Assembly: GCF_011303555.1 (NCBI RefSeq)
Contig: NZ_CP049868.1
Span: 2,790,001-2,854,000, forward strand
From: Pedobacter sp. HDW13
GTDB taxonomy: Bacteria; Bacteroidota; Bacteroidia; Sphingobacteriales; Sphingobacteriaceae
DNA length: 64,000 nt
Direction: 5' to 3'
The notes beneath the pieces were generated by a model. That model had not been told where the DNA came from, did not search any database, and was given only the letters and a program-made list of their open reading frames with translations. Numbering within the stretch: the first letter of the stretch is position 1; each line of letters opens with the position of its first letter. The position numbers and the translations under genes were made by a program. Below are positions 1 to 8,590 of this stretch, piece after piece.

Positions 1-1402
1 TGGTGGTCAGTATGGAACGGATGCTTATGCCAAAGGTGATAAAACTTATGTGTTTTATTCGTCGAACCATGAAGGTGGTGCACCGGGCTTGTACCGTACA
101 ACTATTGAGCCTTTTGAAGCCAATAAAACCGAAAAAGTAGCTGATGGTGGCGATTATTCACTGATTCAGGCTGGTGATAAGTTTTTTGTGTTAACGCGGG
201 GAGTAATCAACAAGTATACCTTAGAAGCCAATAAGCTGGATAGGATAGACCATGGCTACAAATTTACCAGAAACTTAAATGCCGAGTTTAACCAGATGTT
301 TTACGAAACCTGGGTAGGACTAGATGAAAATTTCTACGACGAGAAATTCCACGGGGTAGACTGGGATAAAATGAAAACCCGTTATGCTGCGTATTTGCCG
401 TATGTAAATAACCGCAGTGATCTACGCATCCTTTTAAATGATATGCTGGGCGAGCTCAACTCCTCACACATGGGTTTTAATAGTTTGGGAGCCGAAGAGC
501 GTAAAAATTTAACTTATGTAACCAATGAAACCGGAATTATCTTCGACGATGAAAACCCACTAAAAGTAGCGCGTATTGTAGCTAAAAGTAATGCGGCACA
601 CATCGGGACAAATATTTTAGCTGGCGATATTTTAACAGAAGTAAACGGAGTTAAGGTAGATGAAAAAATAGATCGCGATTATTATTTCAGTAAACCTTCT
701 TTAGACCGCGAAATGACCCTGACCTTTAGCCGGAACGGTAAGGAAGTTTTTGTCAATGTACATCCCGAAAGTACTGGAGCTTTAAGGGGCAATTTGTACG
801 ATGAATGGATTACCCAAAATCATAAAAATGTAGATAAATGGAGCAATAACCGCATTGCTTATTCGTACATGAAAAATATGGGCACCGGAGAGCTCGAAAC
901 TTTCCTGCTGGATATGGTGGCTCAGGAAGAAAATAAAGAAGCTATTATTTTAGACCTTCGTTACAATACCGGAGGTAATGTGCACGATGATGTATTGAAA
1001 TTCCTTTCGCAACGCCCATACCTGCAATGGAAATACCGTGGCGGAAAATTGGCACCACAAAGTAATTTTGGCCCAGCTGCGAAACCGATAGTGCTGTTAA
1101 TTAACGAGCAATCGTTAAGCGATGCTGAAATGACTGCAGCTGGCTTTAAACAATTAAAACTGGGTAAAATAATCGGTACAGAAACATACCGCTGGATTAT
1201 TTTCACATCAGCCAAAGGTTTAGTAGACGGTTCTTCATATCGTTTACCATCGTGGGGTTGTTATACCATGGATGGTAAAAACATAGAAAAAGAAGGCGTT
1301 AAGCCCGATATTTTTGTGAAAAATACCTTCGAAGACCGCCTGGCTGATAAAGACCCGCAACTGGAAAAAGCAGTTGCCGAGATTTTGAAAGATCTGAAAT
1401 AG
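1..1402 (+). CDS. Tricorn-like S41 family peptidase, C-terminal part (cut by left window edge)
   Basis: The reading frame is open from base 2, so the gene begins before the window; the GTG at 50 is internal. The visible 466 residues hold the C-terminal half of a tricorn-type protease: the end of a propeller-like region, a helical linker, a PDZ-like segment around bases 530-690 (motif AGDILTEVNGVKV), then the S41 core. Core signatures are ILDLRYNTGG near base 950 and NEQSLSDAE near base 1110, where the Ser before Asp matches the tricorn nucleophile, followed by EKEGVKPDI near the end. Such proteins degrade peptides, and Bacteroidota members are usually secreted. The signal peptide would lie outside the window. 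The family call is firm; substrate is unknown. Confidence 0.88.
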   Translation, partial: GGQYGTDAYAKGDKTYVFYSSNHEGGAPGLYRTTIEPFEANKTEKVADGGDYSLIQAGDKFFVLTRGVINKYTLEANKLDRIDHGYKFTRNLNAEFNQMFYETWVGLDENFYDEKFHGVDWDKMKTRYAAYLPYVNNRSDLRILLNDMLGELNSSHMGFNSLGAEERKNLTYVTNETGIIFDDENPLKVARIVAKSNAAHIGTNILAGDILTEVNGVKVDEKIDRDYYFSKPSLDREMTLTFSRNGKEVFVNVHPESTGALRGNLYDEWITQNHKNVDKWSNNRIAYSYMKNMGTGELETFLLDMVAQEENKEAIILDLRYNTGGNVHDDVLKFLSQRPYLQWKYRGGKLAPQSNFGPAAKPIVLLINEQSLSDAEMTAAGFKQLKLGKIIGTETYRWIIFTSAKGLVDGSSYRLPSWGCYTMDGKNIEKEGVKPDIFVKNTFEDRLADKDPQLEKAVAEILKDLK

Positions 1403-1697
1403 GGTTAATAGGTTAACTGTTTAAATTGGTTAATTGGGCATGATACAGAAAGGTTGTTTTATTGTCGGATTGTTAGCTTGCTGGCAACCGACAATCAAGC
1501 AATAGAACGCTCCACAGTTTTAAACAGTTAACCAATTTAAAAGATTAACCAACTTGCTTCAAATTAGCAATAGCGCCAATTTAATAGTCAAGCAATAGAA
1601 TGCTTTCACAGTTTAAGTAGTTAACCAATTTAAACAATTACCATTTTAGGCAGTTAACCAAATTTTTCCGTTTCTTTGGAGCTGGAATTTTTAAAAT
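1403..1697. repeat. Intergenic region with GGTTAACTG/TTTAAA word repeats
   Basis: No gene is seen here. Two imperfect direct repeats of about 48 bases lie at 1493-1540 and 1587-1634; both read AATCAAGC/AGTCAAGC, then AATAGAA, CACAGTTT and TTAACCAATTTAA. A short third copy of AGTTAACCAAATTT lies near 1652-1665. An inverted copy (GGTTAACTGTTTAAATTGG) sits at 1410-1428 just after the stop codon, so the region can fold on itself. The word-repeat architecture recurs in other gaps of this window with different words. A TTTCTTTG box at 1671-1678, one mismatch from TAnnTTTG, lies 20 bases before the next start codon. Confidence 0.6.
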
Positions 1698-2447
1698 ATG
1701 GCAAATTTATTAACCGACAGGGCTTTTTGGGTAAATTATTGGGAAAGTAAAAAAGGACTTGCCGTTCGGCTACCATCAAACTATTTGTTTCATCGCCAGC
1801 TGGCTGATGTGATTCAGCAAAACCAGGTTAAAACAGCTATCGAATTGGGTGGTTTCCCAGGGTATTATGCGGTGTTTTTGAAAAAGTATTTCAAACTGGA
1901 TGTTACCTTACTGGATTATTTTGTACATCCGCCTGTTGTAAAAGAGCTGTTGGAAAAAAATGAATTGACTGAAAAGGATATCCACATTATTGAAACCGAT
2001 TTGTTTAATTACACGCCCGAAAAACAATACGACTTGGTACTCAGCTGTGGTTTAATTGAGCACTTTAACGATACAGCCGATATTATTAATCGCCACATTG
2101 CATTTGTAAAACCTGGGGGCACTTTATTTATCACCTTACCTAATTTTAAAGCTGTAAATGGCTGGTTCCAGAAGAATTTCGATAAAGAGAACTACGATAA
2201 ACACAATATCGACAGCATGAACCCTGCTTTGCTTCAGAAAATTTGCGAAGATGCAGGTTTAAAAGAAGTAAAATCGGGCTATTTTGGCCGTTTTAGCGTT
2301 TGGCTGGAAAACGAAGACCAAAAATCGGCTGGCGTGCGTGTTTTCAAGAAAGCGGTATGGTTGGCCGGAAAAATATTTACCAAGATTATTCCATTCGAGA
2401 GCAAAAATCTATCACCATATATTATATTAGAGGCGAAAAAAAACTAG
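1698..2447 (+). CDS. Class I SAM-dependent methyltransferase
   Basis: The 249-residue protein has the Rossmann-type methyltransferase order: motif I-like AIELGGFPGYYAVFL near residue 48, the acidic strand end VTLLDYF, LVLSCGLIEHFND (post-I/motif II region, about residue 113) and VKPGGTLFITLPNF near residue 137. There is no signal peptide, so it is cytoplasmic. The substrate cannot be read from the sequence; the arrangement resembles small-molecule or lipid methyltransferases of the UbiE type. The next gene starts 6 bases after its stop, so the two are probably co-transcribed. ATG at 1698 is preceded by a likely -7 promoter box at 1671. Confidence 0.85.
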   Translation: MANLLTDRAFWVNYWESKKGLAVRLPSNYLFHRQLADVIQQNQVKTAIELGGFPGYYAVFLKKYFKLDVTLLDYFVHPPVVKELLEKNELTEKDIHIIETDLFNYTPEKQYDLVLSCGLIEHFNDTADIINRHIAFVKPGGTLFITLPNFKAVNGWFQKNFDKENYDKHNIDSMNPALLQKICEDAGLKEVKSGYFGRFSVWLENEDQKSAGVRVFKKAVWLAGKIFTKIIPFESKNLSPYIILEAKKN

Positions 2448-2453
2448 CGCTCT

Positions 2454-3976
2454 ATGGCAATCAGTTGGGGTTACTCGCCTAAAATTGAAAAATATATCCC
2501 TTTGGCCGATTTTCCGGCCGATAAATATTTAATTATTGCCCGTCAGGTAATCGAAAACCTGGGCTGGAAATTAAGTCACATTTCCAAAACAGGGATTATA
2601 GCTTATACCCCAATCTCTTTTCAGTCGTACACCGAAGAGATTTCTATCCGTATTCATGGCAATTTTGCCGTGGTAAAAAGCGAGTGCGTTGGCATTCAGA
2701 TGCTTTTTAACGATTACGGGAAAAACGACCTCAATCTGGAGAAATTTTTTCACGAATTTGAATATGCTCAATTCCACTTGCAGGATATTTGGGATGAAAG
2801 TCTGGCCGCATTTCATACCTTAATTGCAACGCAGGATGATACTTATTTTGAGAAAGCTCCGCTAACAGCAAAGAATAAGATTAAGAACATTCTATTCCTT
2901 TTTTTACCTCAAAAGGGCTATCTGGTTACGCCCATTCTTGTAATTTTAAATATTATCTATTATGCAATAACCTTTTTATTTATCACAATTGTATTTAAAC
3001 TTCGTAGTGAAGATGCACTTATTCCTGAGGTAATAACTAACGGGTACTTAAACCTGGGTGCAAACAGCAGGGAACTGGTTTTAGAAGGCCAGCTCTGGCG
3101 CTTAATTACGCATCAGTTTATTCATTAAATATCTGGCATGTGTTTTTTAACCTCTATGCGCTCATTTATATCGGGCTCATGGTTGAGCATAAATTGGGTT
3201 CGGTTAAATTTCTGATTACTTACTTACTGAGCGGTATTTGTGGTGGTCTGGTGAGCATCATCTTTCATAAAATCGGTTTTATGGCAGGCGCATCGGGAGC
3301 CATAATGGGTATTTTTGGTGCTTTTATGGCCTTAAGTGTGAGCAAGGCATTCGAAAAGAACGCAAGCCGAGCGCTGCTAATCAGTACCGTTGTGGTAACT
3401 GCCATAATGCTTTTAAATGGTATAGGTGGTAATGTAGATAACAGTGCACATATTGGCGGGCTTGTTTCGGGTTTTGTAATTTGTTACCTGCTTTTTAATG
3501 AAAAAGTAGGGCGCTGGAAGATCACATCCGGCTTACAATATGGATTAACAAGTATAATTGTTGTAGTGTTTGCTGCTGCGGTTTTAGCCCTCACACCAAA
3601 TTATCATAACAGAAAGTTTTACAAGCTACAGTTTGCCTTTGAGCAAAATACTTTCGATTTTAATAAGGTTTATTCCATTCCCTACGATCTGTCGAAAGCC
3701 GAAAAGGTAAAGATGATTGACCAGTATGGAATACAGGTATGGCGTAAAAATAAGCAGATTGTTGCCGAAATGAAGAAGCTCAGGCTCGAAAAAAAGGAGA
3801 ATTACAGAAGAGATTTTGATAGCAAGATTACGAATCTGGGCATCAAAATCTCTGAACTTTTGCACCGCGAATATCTTGAAGGAACATCAAAATACCGCGA
3901 TGAAATTGAACAGCTTACCGACGAAGTGAATATACTGCGTGGTGAAGCCAGTTCAAGCGAATATAGCCGCGATTAA
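2454..3976 (+). pseudogene. Rhomboid family intramembrane serine protease, split by a 1-base deletion
   Basis: Two adjoining frames together make one rhomboid protease of about 507 residues. The first (2454-3128) ends with GQLWRLITHQFIH then TAA. The second frame continues directly with NIWHVFFNLYALIYIG. In intact relatives the junction reads roughly WRL-T--F-H-N--H, so one base is missing at about 3126 (CAT-TA-AAT where CAT-TNA-AAT is expected). Downstream, the catalytic dyad is intact: Ser in GASGAIMG near 3295 and His in NSAHIGG near 3445, both inside membrane helices. An N-terminal cytosolic domain of about 140 residues precedes the membrane part, and a helical charged tail follows. Real inactivation and a sequencing error cannot be separated from one sequence. 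Confidence 0.85.
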
Positions 3977-5424
3977 GCGATTTTTTTGTAAAGCCCTATT
4001 TCGCTTAAAGTAATACAAACAGGCGATTTATTGATATTGATTTTTACTTTATTCGTGGTAATAGGGGCATCGAGTTGAATTAATCTTTTGGCACCAATGC
4101 TGGTGCCATCGTAAACCTTTTTCCATGCTCCGTTTTCAAAAGCCTCAATGGTATAGGCCTCAATTCTTTGTCCTAACGGAATATATTCCTGCAGGCTAAT
4201 GATGTCGAAAGTTTTTGAAGCGGGTAAATTAAGTTCAATTGTAGCTTCGTGCACCTGATCTTGTGTAGCCCAGTAGGTTGTTTTGTTGTTATCCAATAAT
4301 GCTGCTGCATTATATTTGCCACCGCGGCTATTGCTCAGTTTTAGTTTTGCATTTTTAGCCAGATTATTGGCAAAGGTATGCTTAACCATATCGCCGAAGG
4401 TTTTTAGAGAGGCAACATCGTCTGCGTGGAGCTGGCCACGGGTATCGGGAGCTAAACCAAGGTCTAAACCGGCACCACGACCAACGCTTTTTAAATATAA
4501 TTCGAAAAGCGTTTCAGGGCTTTTCGGCTTTTCGTTGGCATGGAAAAACCAGCCTTTTCTTAGTGGAACATCACATTCGGCCGGCATCCAGAATTTTCCG
4601 TTTCTAATGCCCTCAGGACTTTGCGGGTAATTGGCCTGGCCCGGAACGGCAACACTTTTTCCATCGGGTGCCATTGGGGTAAAAGTAGCCCAGCTTGTTT
4701 CGGCTGCATGTCCGTCTTCGTTTCCTACCCAGCGGATATCCAAACCAATATCACTAAATATGTTAGCCATAGGTTGCATTTTACGGGTAATGGCCCAGGT
4801 ATTGTTCCAGTCGTAATAGGTGGTATTGTCGATCGAGCGCTTTTCTCTTGCTCCGCCATAGTAACCATCGCCGCCGTTGGCGCCATCATGCCAGCTCATA
4901 AAAAGGCCACCATAATTGCTATATAGTTCTTTTAACTGGCCCTGGTAAATGGCTAAATATTTATCAGTTCCGTAAAGGGCATTGTTCCGGTCCCATGGCG
5001 AACAGTACACGCCAAACTTTAAGCCATTTTTACGTACTGCCTGCTCAACTTCTTTAACCAGGTTACCTTTTCCGCCTCTGAAAGGGCTCTTGCTGATGTT
5101 ATAACTGGTTGTTTTGGTTGGCCATAAGGCAAAACCATCATGGTGCTTGGCCACCAAAATAATGCCTTTTAAACCGCCTGCTTTTGCGGCTTTGATAATC
5201 TGATCGGCGTTAAAATCAGTTGGATTAAATGTTTTCGGATCTGCATCGCCAAATCCCCATTCTTTATTCTCAAATGTGGTTGGTGTAAAGTGGATTAAAC
5301 CATATACTTCTGTATCGTGCCATGCGAGCTGGCGTTTAGAAGGTAGCGCTCCGTAAGGTTTGGGCGCGTTTTGGGCATATGTTGCTGCCGAAAGAAATAA
5401 AAATAGAATTAATAAAGGTCTCAT
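3973..5424 (-). CDS. Alpha-L-fucosidase (GH29), secreted
   Basis: This 483-residue protein begins with a signal peptide (MRPLLILFLFLSAATYAQ), so it is exported. The GH29 barrel is marked by WHDTEVYGLIHF at residues 35-46, KHHDGFALWP at 93-102 and FGVYCSPWDR at 137-146. SWHDG at 177-181 holds Asp180, the expected nucleophile. The last 130 or so residues form a discoidin/F5-8C-like beta domain (ATIELNLPASKTFDIISLQEY) typical of bacterial fucosidases. It releases alpha-linked L-fucose from glycans. It is transcribed towards the rhomboid gene, and the two stop codons share the bases TTAA at 3973-3976. Confidence 0.9.
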   Translation of the reverse strand: MRPLLILFLFLSAATYAQNAPKPYGALPSKRQLAWHDTEVYGLIHFTPTTFENKEWGFGDADPKTFNPTDFNADQIIKAAKAGGLKGIILVAKHHDGFALWPTKTTSYNISKSPFRGGKGNLVKEVEQAVRKNGLKFGVYCSPWDRNNALYGTDKYLAIYQGQLKELYSNYGGLFMSWHDGANGGDGYYGGAREKRSIDNTTYYDWNNTWAITRKMQPMANIFSDIGLDIRWVGNEDGHAAETSWATFTPMAPDGKSVAVPGQANYPQSPEGIRNGKFWMPAECDVPLRKGWFFHANEKPKSPETLFELYLKSVGRGAGLDLGLAPDTRGQLHADDVASLKTFGDMVKHTFANNLAKNAKLKLSNSRGGKYNAAALLDNNKTTYWATQDQVHEATIELNLPASKTFDIISLQEYIPLGQRIEAYTIEAFENGAWKKVYDGTSIGAKRLIQLDAPITTNKVKININKSPVCITLSEIGLYKKIA

Positions 5425-5571
5425 ATTGGTTGTTGCTTAGGCTGACTAAAATACATAAAATAACGGTTGAGCGATTAGAATTAACCAACATTTAACCTGT
5501 TGCTCACGTAATTACCAAATTATTTTTCCATCTTGATCGTTACATACGGGCCTCAAACATTTAATTTTATA

Positions 5572-6264
5572 ATGCGTTTAGCTACTATGATTACCATGCT
5601 CCAGATTCCTCCCGATGGAGGTACAATATATACCGAAACAAACCTTAACCAGCTCTTTCCCGAGCCTTTTAATACCATAACCAGTGCTTTCTTTTTGGTA
5701 ATAGCCCTGTATTGGACCATTAAATTGCGCCGAAATTTTAACCAGCATAAATTTTTAAGTGGCGCTTTGGTTTTGCTTTTTATTGGGGGTATTGGCGGAA
5801 CAACTTATCATGGATTAAGGCGCTGGCCGGTTTTTATTGTGATGGATTGGATGCCGATCATGCTGCTTTGCCTTTCGGCCGGGGTTTACTTTTTAGCTAA
5901 ACTAACCCGGTGGTATTTTGCCGTTTTAATTGTGGCTGTGTATGCCTTTTTTCAATTTTATGTACGGCAACTTTTTAGTCATGGCGATTTTCAATCATTT
6001 ATTAATATTAATTACGCTTTTATGGCTGCTTTAGTATTATTTCCAGTGTTTGGCTATCTGGTAAAAACCGATTGGAAAAATGGCAAATGGGTAGGTTTTG
6101 CATTAATTGCTTTCATATTTGCCCTTACTTTTCGCATTGCCGATAAATGGGAGATATTCACTATAGGCACTCATTTCTTGTGGCATACTTTCGGGGCTAT
6201 GGCCTCTTTCTGTATGCTCAACTATATTTACCTGGTGAATCTTAAAAAAACAAAACTTAATTAA
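5572..6264 (+). CDS. Seven-helix membrane protein of the ceramidase-like CREST type
   Basis: From ATG 5572 the product is 230 residues with about seven hydrophobic helices. An upstream in-frame TTG at 5533 is less likely. The motifs fit the CREST superfamily (alkaline ceramidases, PAQR, Per1): an acidic/Asn pair in FPEPFNTITSAFF (Glu31, Asn34), GIGGTTYHG with His80, Asp92 twelve residues later, and THFLWHTFGAM with His201 and His205. Alkaline ceramidases carry GIGSMYFH, Asp and GH--WH at the same places, so the metal ligands are conserved, but the conserved Ser is replaced by Gly/Thr. An amide hydrolase acting on sphingolipid is a plausible inference for this sphingolipid-making family. No partner genes are adjacent. 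Confidence 0.6.
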   Translation: MRLATMITMLQIPPDGGTIYTETNLNQLFPEPFNTITSAFFLVIALYWTIKLRRNFNQHKFLSGALVLLFIGGIGGTTYHGLRRWPVFIVMDWMPIMLLCLSAGVYFLAKLTRWYFAVLIVAVYAFFQFYVRQLFSHGDFQSFININYAFMAALVLFPVFGYLVKTDWKNGKWVGFALIAFIFALTFRIADKWEIFTIGTHFLWHTFGAMASFCMLNYIYLVNLKKTKLN

Positions 6265-6321
6265 AAATTCATTCTTAATAGTTGTATATATTCTATATTA
6301 GATCAATAAATAATTTTAAAA

Positions 6322-6729
6322 ATGAAGAAACTATTGATCTTGTCAGCCCTGGTATTGGGTTTAAACTTAAGCTCGAATGCGCAAAGTATTTTAAATAAAG
6401 TTGGAACTGCTGCTGCGGCAGCAACTGGCTTCGATGCAAACAGCTTAACATCTACTATTCTGGGTAAACTTACACCTGCATTGAGTTTAACTCCTGCGCA
6501 GAAACCAACAGTTACCACGATTATTAAAGATTTTTTGGTGCAGAAAGCCACTATTATGGCTACACAGAAAACAGACCCCGCAGCTTATACGAGCAAATTC
6601 GGTAAATTGTATGCAGGTTTAAAATCTAAATTGGGTACAGCCTTAACCGTTGCCCAATTAGCGAAATTTACATCATTAAAACCTGCTGCACCAAGCGCGA
6701 GCAACGTTTTATCGCAATTGTTCTTTTAA
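6322..6729 (+). CDS. Small secreted helical protein, unknown
   Basis: The 135-residue product has a clear signal peptide (MKKLLILSALVLGLNLSSNAQ), so it is periplasmic or secreted. The mature part is rich in Ala, Thr, Leu and Lys and predicted helical. An LTPAQ motif at about residues 56-60 and TVAQLAKF near residue 111 recall the LTxxQ motif of Spy/CpxP-type periplasmic proteins, but the match is short and I do not assign the family. It stands alone between a membrane protein and a strong terminator. Confidence 0.7.
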   Translation: MKKLLILSALVLGLNLSSNAQSILNKVGTAAAAATGFDANSLTSTILGKLTPALSLTPAQKPTVTTIIKDFLVQKATIMATQKTDPAAYTSKFGKLYAGLKSKLGTALTVAQLAKFTSLKPAAPSASNVLSQLFF

Positions 6730-6730
6730 G

Positions 6731-6771
6731 AAAAAATCGCCTGTTAAACTTTATTAGCAGGCGATTTTTTC
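6731..6771. terminator. Bidirectional rho-independent terminator
   Basis: AAAAAATCGCCTG pairs with CAGGCGATTTTTT around a loop containing TTAAACTTTATTAG. There are T-runs on both strands. It serves the small secreted gene to the left and the ThuA gene to the right. Confidence 0.9.
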
Positions 6772-6778
6772 TTGTGGC

Positions 6779-7549
6779 TTAAAGCAGTTTAGATTTTGCT
6801 TTACTGTAATCCAGTTTCTTTTGTTTGCCTATAGCGTATTCTATGCCTCCCCAAAGGTGATTTAAGAATTTTTCTTCAGCCCATGCTTCGTTAGTGTGCC
6901 CCATCGAAGTATAAAAGGCCCTTCCACCATCGAAATCGTGGTACCAGCTAAAAGGATGGAAGTCGCCATTTTTACCACCTTTGTACGATTTTTCATCCAG
7001 GGTGATTAAAACTTTGATATCAGGGTTGATATCTTTAAAGTTATAAAGCTCATCTTTATGCAGCCATACAGAATCGGTGAAAAATTTGGTCGATGGATGT
7101 TTTTTATCTTTAATTACAAATCTGGCATCCTGTATTGCCGGGTGACTGGTGAAATAAGCTCCTGCAAGTTTTCCATACCATGGCCAATCGTATTCGGTAT
7201 CGGTTGCTGCATGAATACCTACATAACCACCACCTGCCTGGATATACCTTTCGAATGCCGCTTGCTGGGCATCGTTTAATACATCGCCTGTGGTGCTTAG
7301 AAAAATTACCGTAGCATATTGCTTAAGATTGGCTTCTGTAAATACATCGGCATTTTCGGTAGTATCTACTTCAAAATTGTGGCTTAAACCCAGTTTTTGG
7401 ATGGTTGTTTTGCCCACCCCGATAGAACCGTGCCTAAAACCTTTGGTTTTGGAAAAAACCAGGACTTTTGCAGGCTTTTTTACTGCGGTAAATCCCTGAA
7501 ATAAAATAACGGTTGCGATTAATAGGCACAGTGAAAGGAATTTTTTCAT
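6779..7549 (-). CDS. ThuA domain-containing protein, secreted
   Basis: The 256-residue protein has an N-terminal signal peptide (MKKFLSLCLLIATVILFQGF). It then follows the ThuA fold, a class I glutamine amidotransferase-like domain: AKVLVFSKTKGFRHGSI at the start, YIQAGGGYVGIHAATD in the middle, and PFSWYHDFDGGRAFYTSMGH near the end. ThuA proteins were named from trehalose utilisation and often occur with glycoside-processing genes in Bacteroidota; the reaction is not established. No sugar operon is adjacent here. Confidence 0.88.
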   Translation of the reverse strand: MKKFLSLCLLIATVILFQGFTAVKKPAKVLVFSKTKGFRHGSIGVGKTTIQKLGLSHNFEVDTTENADVFTEANLKQYATVIFLSTTGDVLNDAQQAAFERYIQAGGGYVGIHAATDTEYDWPWYGKLAGAYFTSHPAIQDARFVIKDKKHPSTKFFTDSVWLHKDELYNFKDINPDIKVLITLDEKSYKGGKNGDFHPFSWYHDFDGGRAFYTSMGHTNEAWAEEKFLNHLWGGIEYAIGKQKKLDYSKAKSKLL

Positions 7550-7592
7550 TTTCGATTTGGCTAGTGTGTGTTGTTAATAGTGAAAGCTAAAA

Positions 7593-8027
7593 TTAAGAAA
7601 GTTGTTTGATAATTTCTAAACATCTTGCTTCAACCTGCTTACAAACCGGGGCAAATAGGGCATTATCCCAGTAGGGGTCTGTAACTTCGTCGTTATCTAG
7701 AAAAAGTTGAATCTTTTTTTCTTCTGCTTCGCTTCTGGCCAAACTTTTAACATCTTTCAAATTATTCCTGTCCATTACCAAAATCAAATCGTATTGGCTA
7801 AACATGGTTTGGTTAAATTGTTGCGCGCGTTGTTTACTTATGTCGTAACCAATTTCTTTGGCGGCCGCTATACTTCTGTGATCGGGAGCCTGGCCAATGT
7901 GCCAGTTGCCGGTACCTGCCGAGGCGATTTTCCAGTTTAGGTTTTGTTTCTCAGTTAAGTGGCGCATAATGCCTTCTGCCAGGGGCGATCGGCAAATGTT
8001 GCCTAGGCATACCATTAAAATTTTCAA
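7593..8027 (-). CDS. Low molecular weight protein-tyrosine phosphatase
   Basis: The 144-residue protein opens with the CX5R phosphatase loop: Cys7-LGNIC-Arg13-Ser14. The general acid Asp117 lies in TDPYW near the C-terminus. These are the full catalytic set of the cytoplasmic LMW-PTP family, which removes phosphate from tyrosine or arginine side chains. The start codon is TTG at 8027, because the conserved MKILMVCLGN begins there; the next ATG is four codons inside the domain. The start is 2 bases after the stop of the upstream lipoprotein gene, so translation is probably coupled. Confidence 0.93.
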   Translation of the reverse strand: MKILMVCLGNICRSPLAEGIMRHLTEKQNLNWKIASAGTGNWHIGQAPDHRSIAAAKEIGYDISKQRAQQFNQTMFSQYDLILVMDRNNLKDVKSLARSEAEEKKIQLFLDNDEVTDPYWDNALFAPVCKQVEARCLEIIKQLS

Positions 8028-8029
8028 TG

Positions 8030-8476
8030 TTACTTGGATTTTGCAGTAAAAATATATGTTACTGTAAAAGTAGTTCCATTTTGCTCGAAAACATATTTAT
8101 CGGTGATATTTTTCCCTTCTATTTTTACCACCCTTGCATTGCTGCTAAAACCATCGTTAAGGGTTATTTCACTTCCTTTTTTGCTCCATTTGGCATTCTG
8201 GTACGAAATCATATCGCACAGCGGGCCGGTTGATGTGATGGCAAAAGTGCCGTTCTCAGAAAAAGAAAGGGTGTAGTTATTGTTTAAGCAACCAGAAGGA
8301 CCAGACATGGTCATGAAATTGGTTACGGCTTTGCCTTCAATTTGCATGGCCGGACTTACTGTAGCAGATTCTAAGGCCCAATTGTATTTTGTTATTTCAG
8401 TAGTGTTTTCAGCATCATTTTTCTTTTTGCAGCCTAATGCCATGCACAGCGTTAAAATTAAGAATAGTTTTTTCAT
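8030..8476 (-). CDS. Lipocalin-like small lipoprotein, unknown function
   Basis: The 148-residue product starts at ATG 8476 (a GTG lies one codon upstream). It carries a lipoprotein signal: MKKLFLILTLCMALGC followed by KKK, with lipobox MALGC. The mature part is beta-rich with short repeated strands (NYTLSFSENGTFAITS, YVFEQNGTTFTVTYIF) in the style of Bacteroidota lipocalin-like lipoproteins. Function is unknown. It is the first gene of a two-gene unit with the tyrosine phosphatase. Confidence 0.8.
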   Translation of the reverse strand: MKKLFLILTLCMALGCKKKNDAENTTEITKYNWALESATVSPAMQIEGKAVTNFMTMSGPSGCLNNNYTLSFSENGTFAITSTGPLCDMISYQNAKWSKKGSEITLNDGFSSNARVVKIEGKNITDKYVFEQNGTTFTVTYIFTAKSK

Positions 8477-8529
8477 CACGTTTTTTTAGTTTGTTTTGTC
8501 TTAAAACGAGTGGGGTAATCAATACGCTA

Positions 8530-8575
8530 CAAAAAAAAAAGTGCCCCGGCCTTTTTCTGACCGGAGCACTTAAAT
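8530..8575 (-). terminator. Rho-independent terminator of the nuclease operon
   Basis: AAGTGCTCCGGTC pairs with GGCCGGGGCACTT when read on the minus strand and is followed by a run of about ten T. It lies 16 bases after the nuclease stop codon. Confidence 0.9.
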
Positions 8576-8590
8576 TTGAAATCTATTTCA

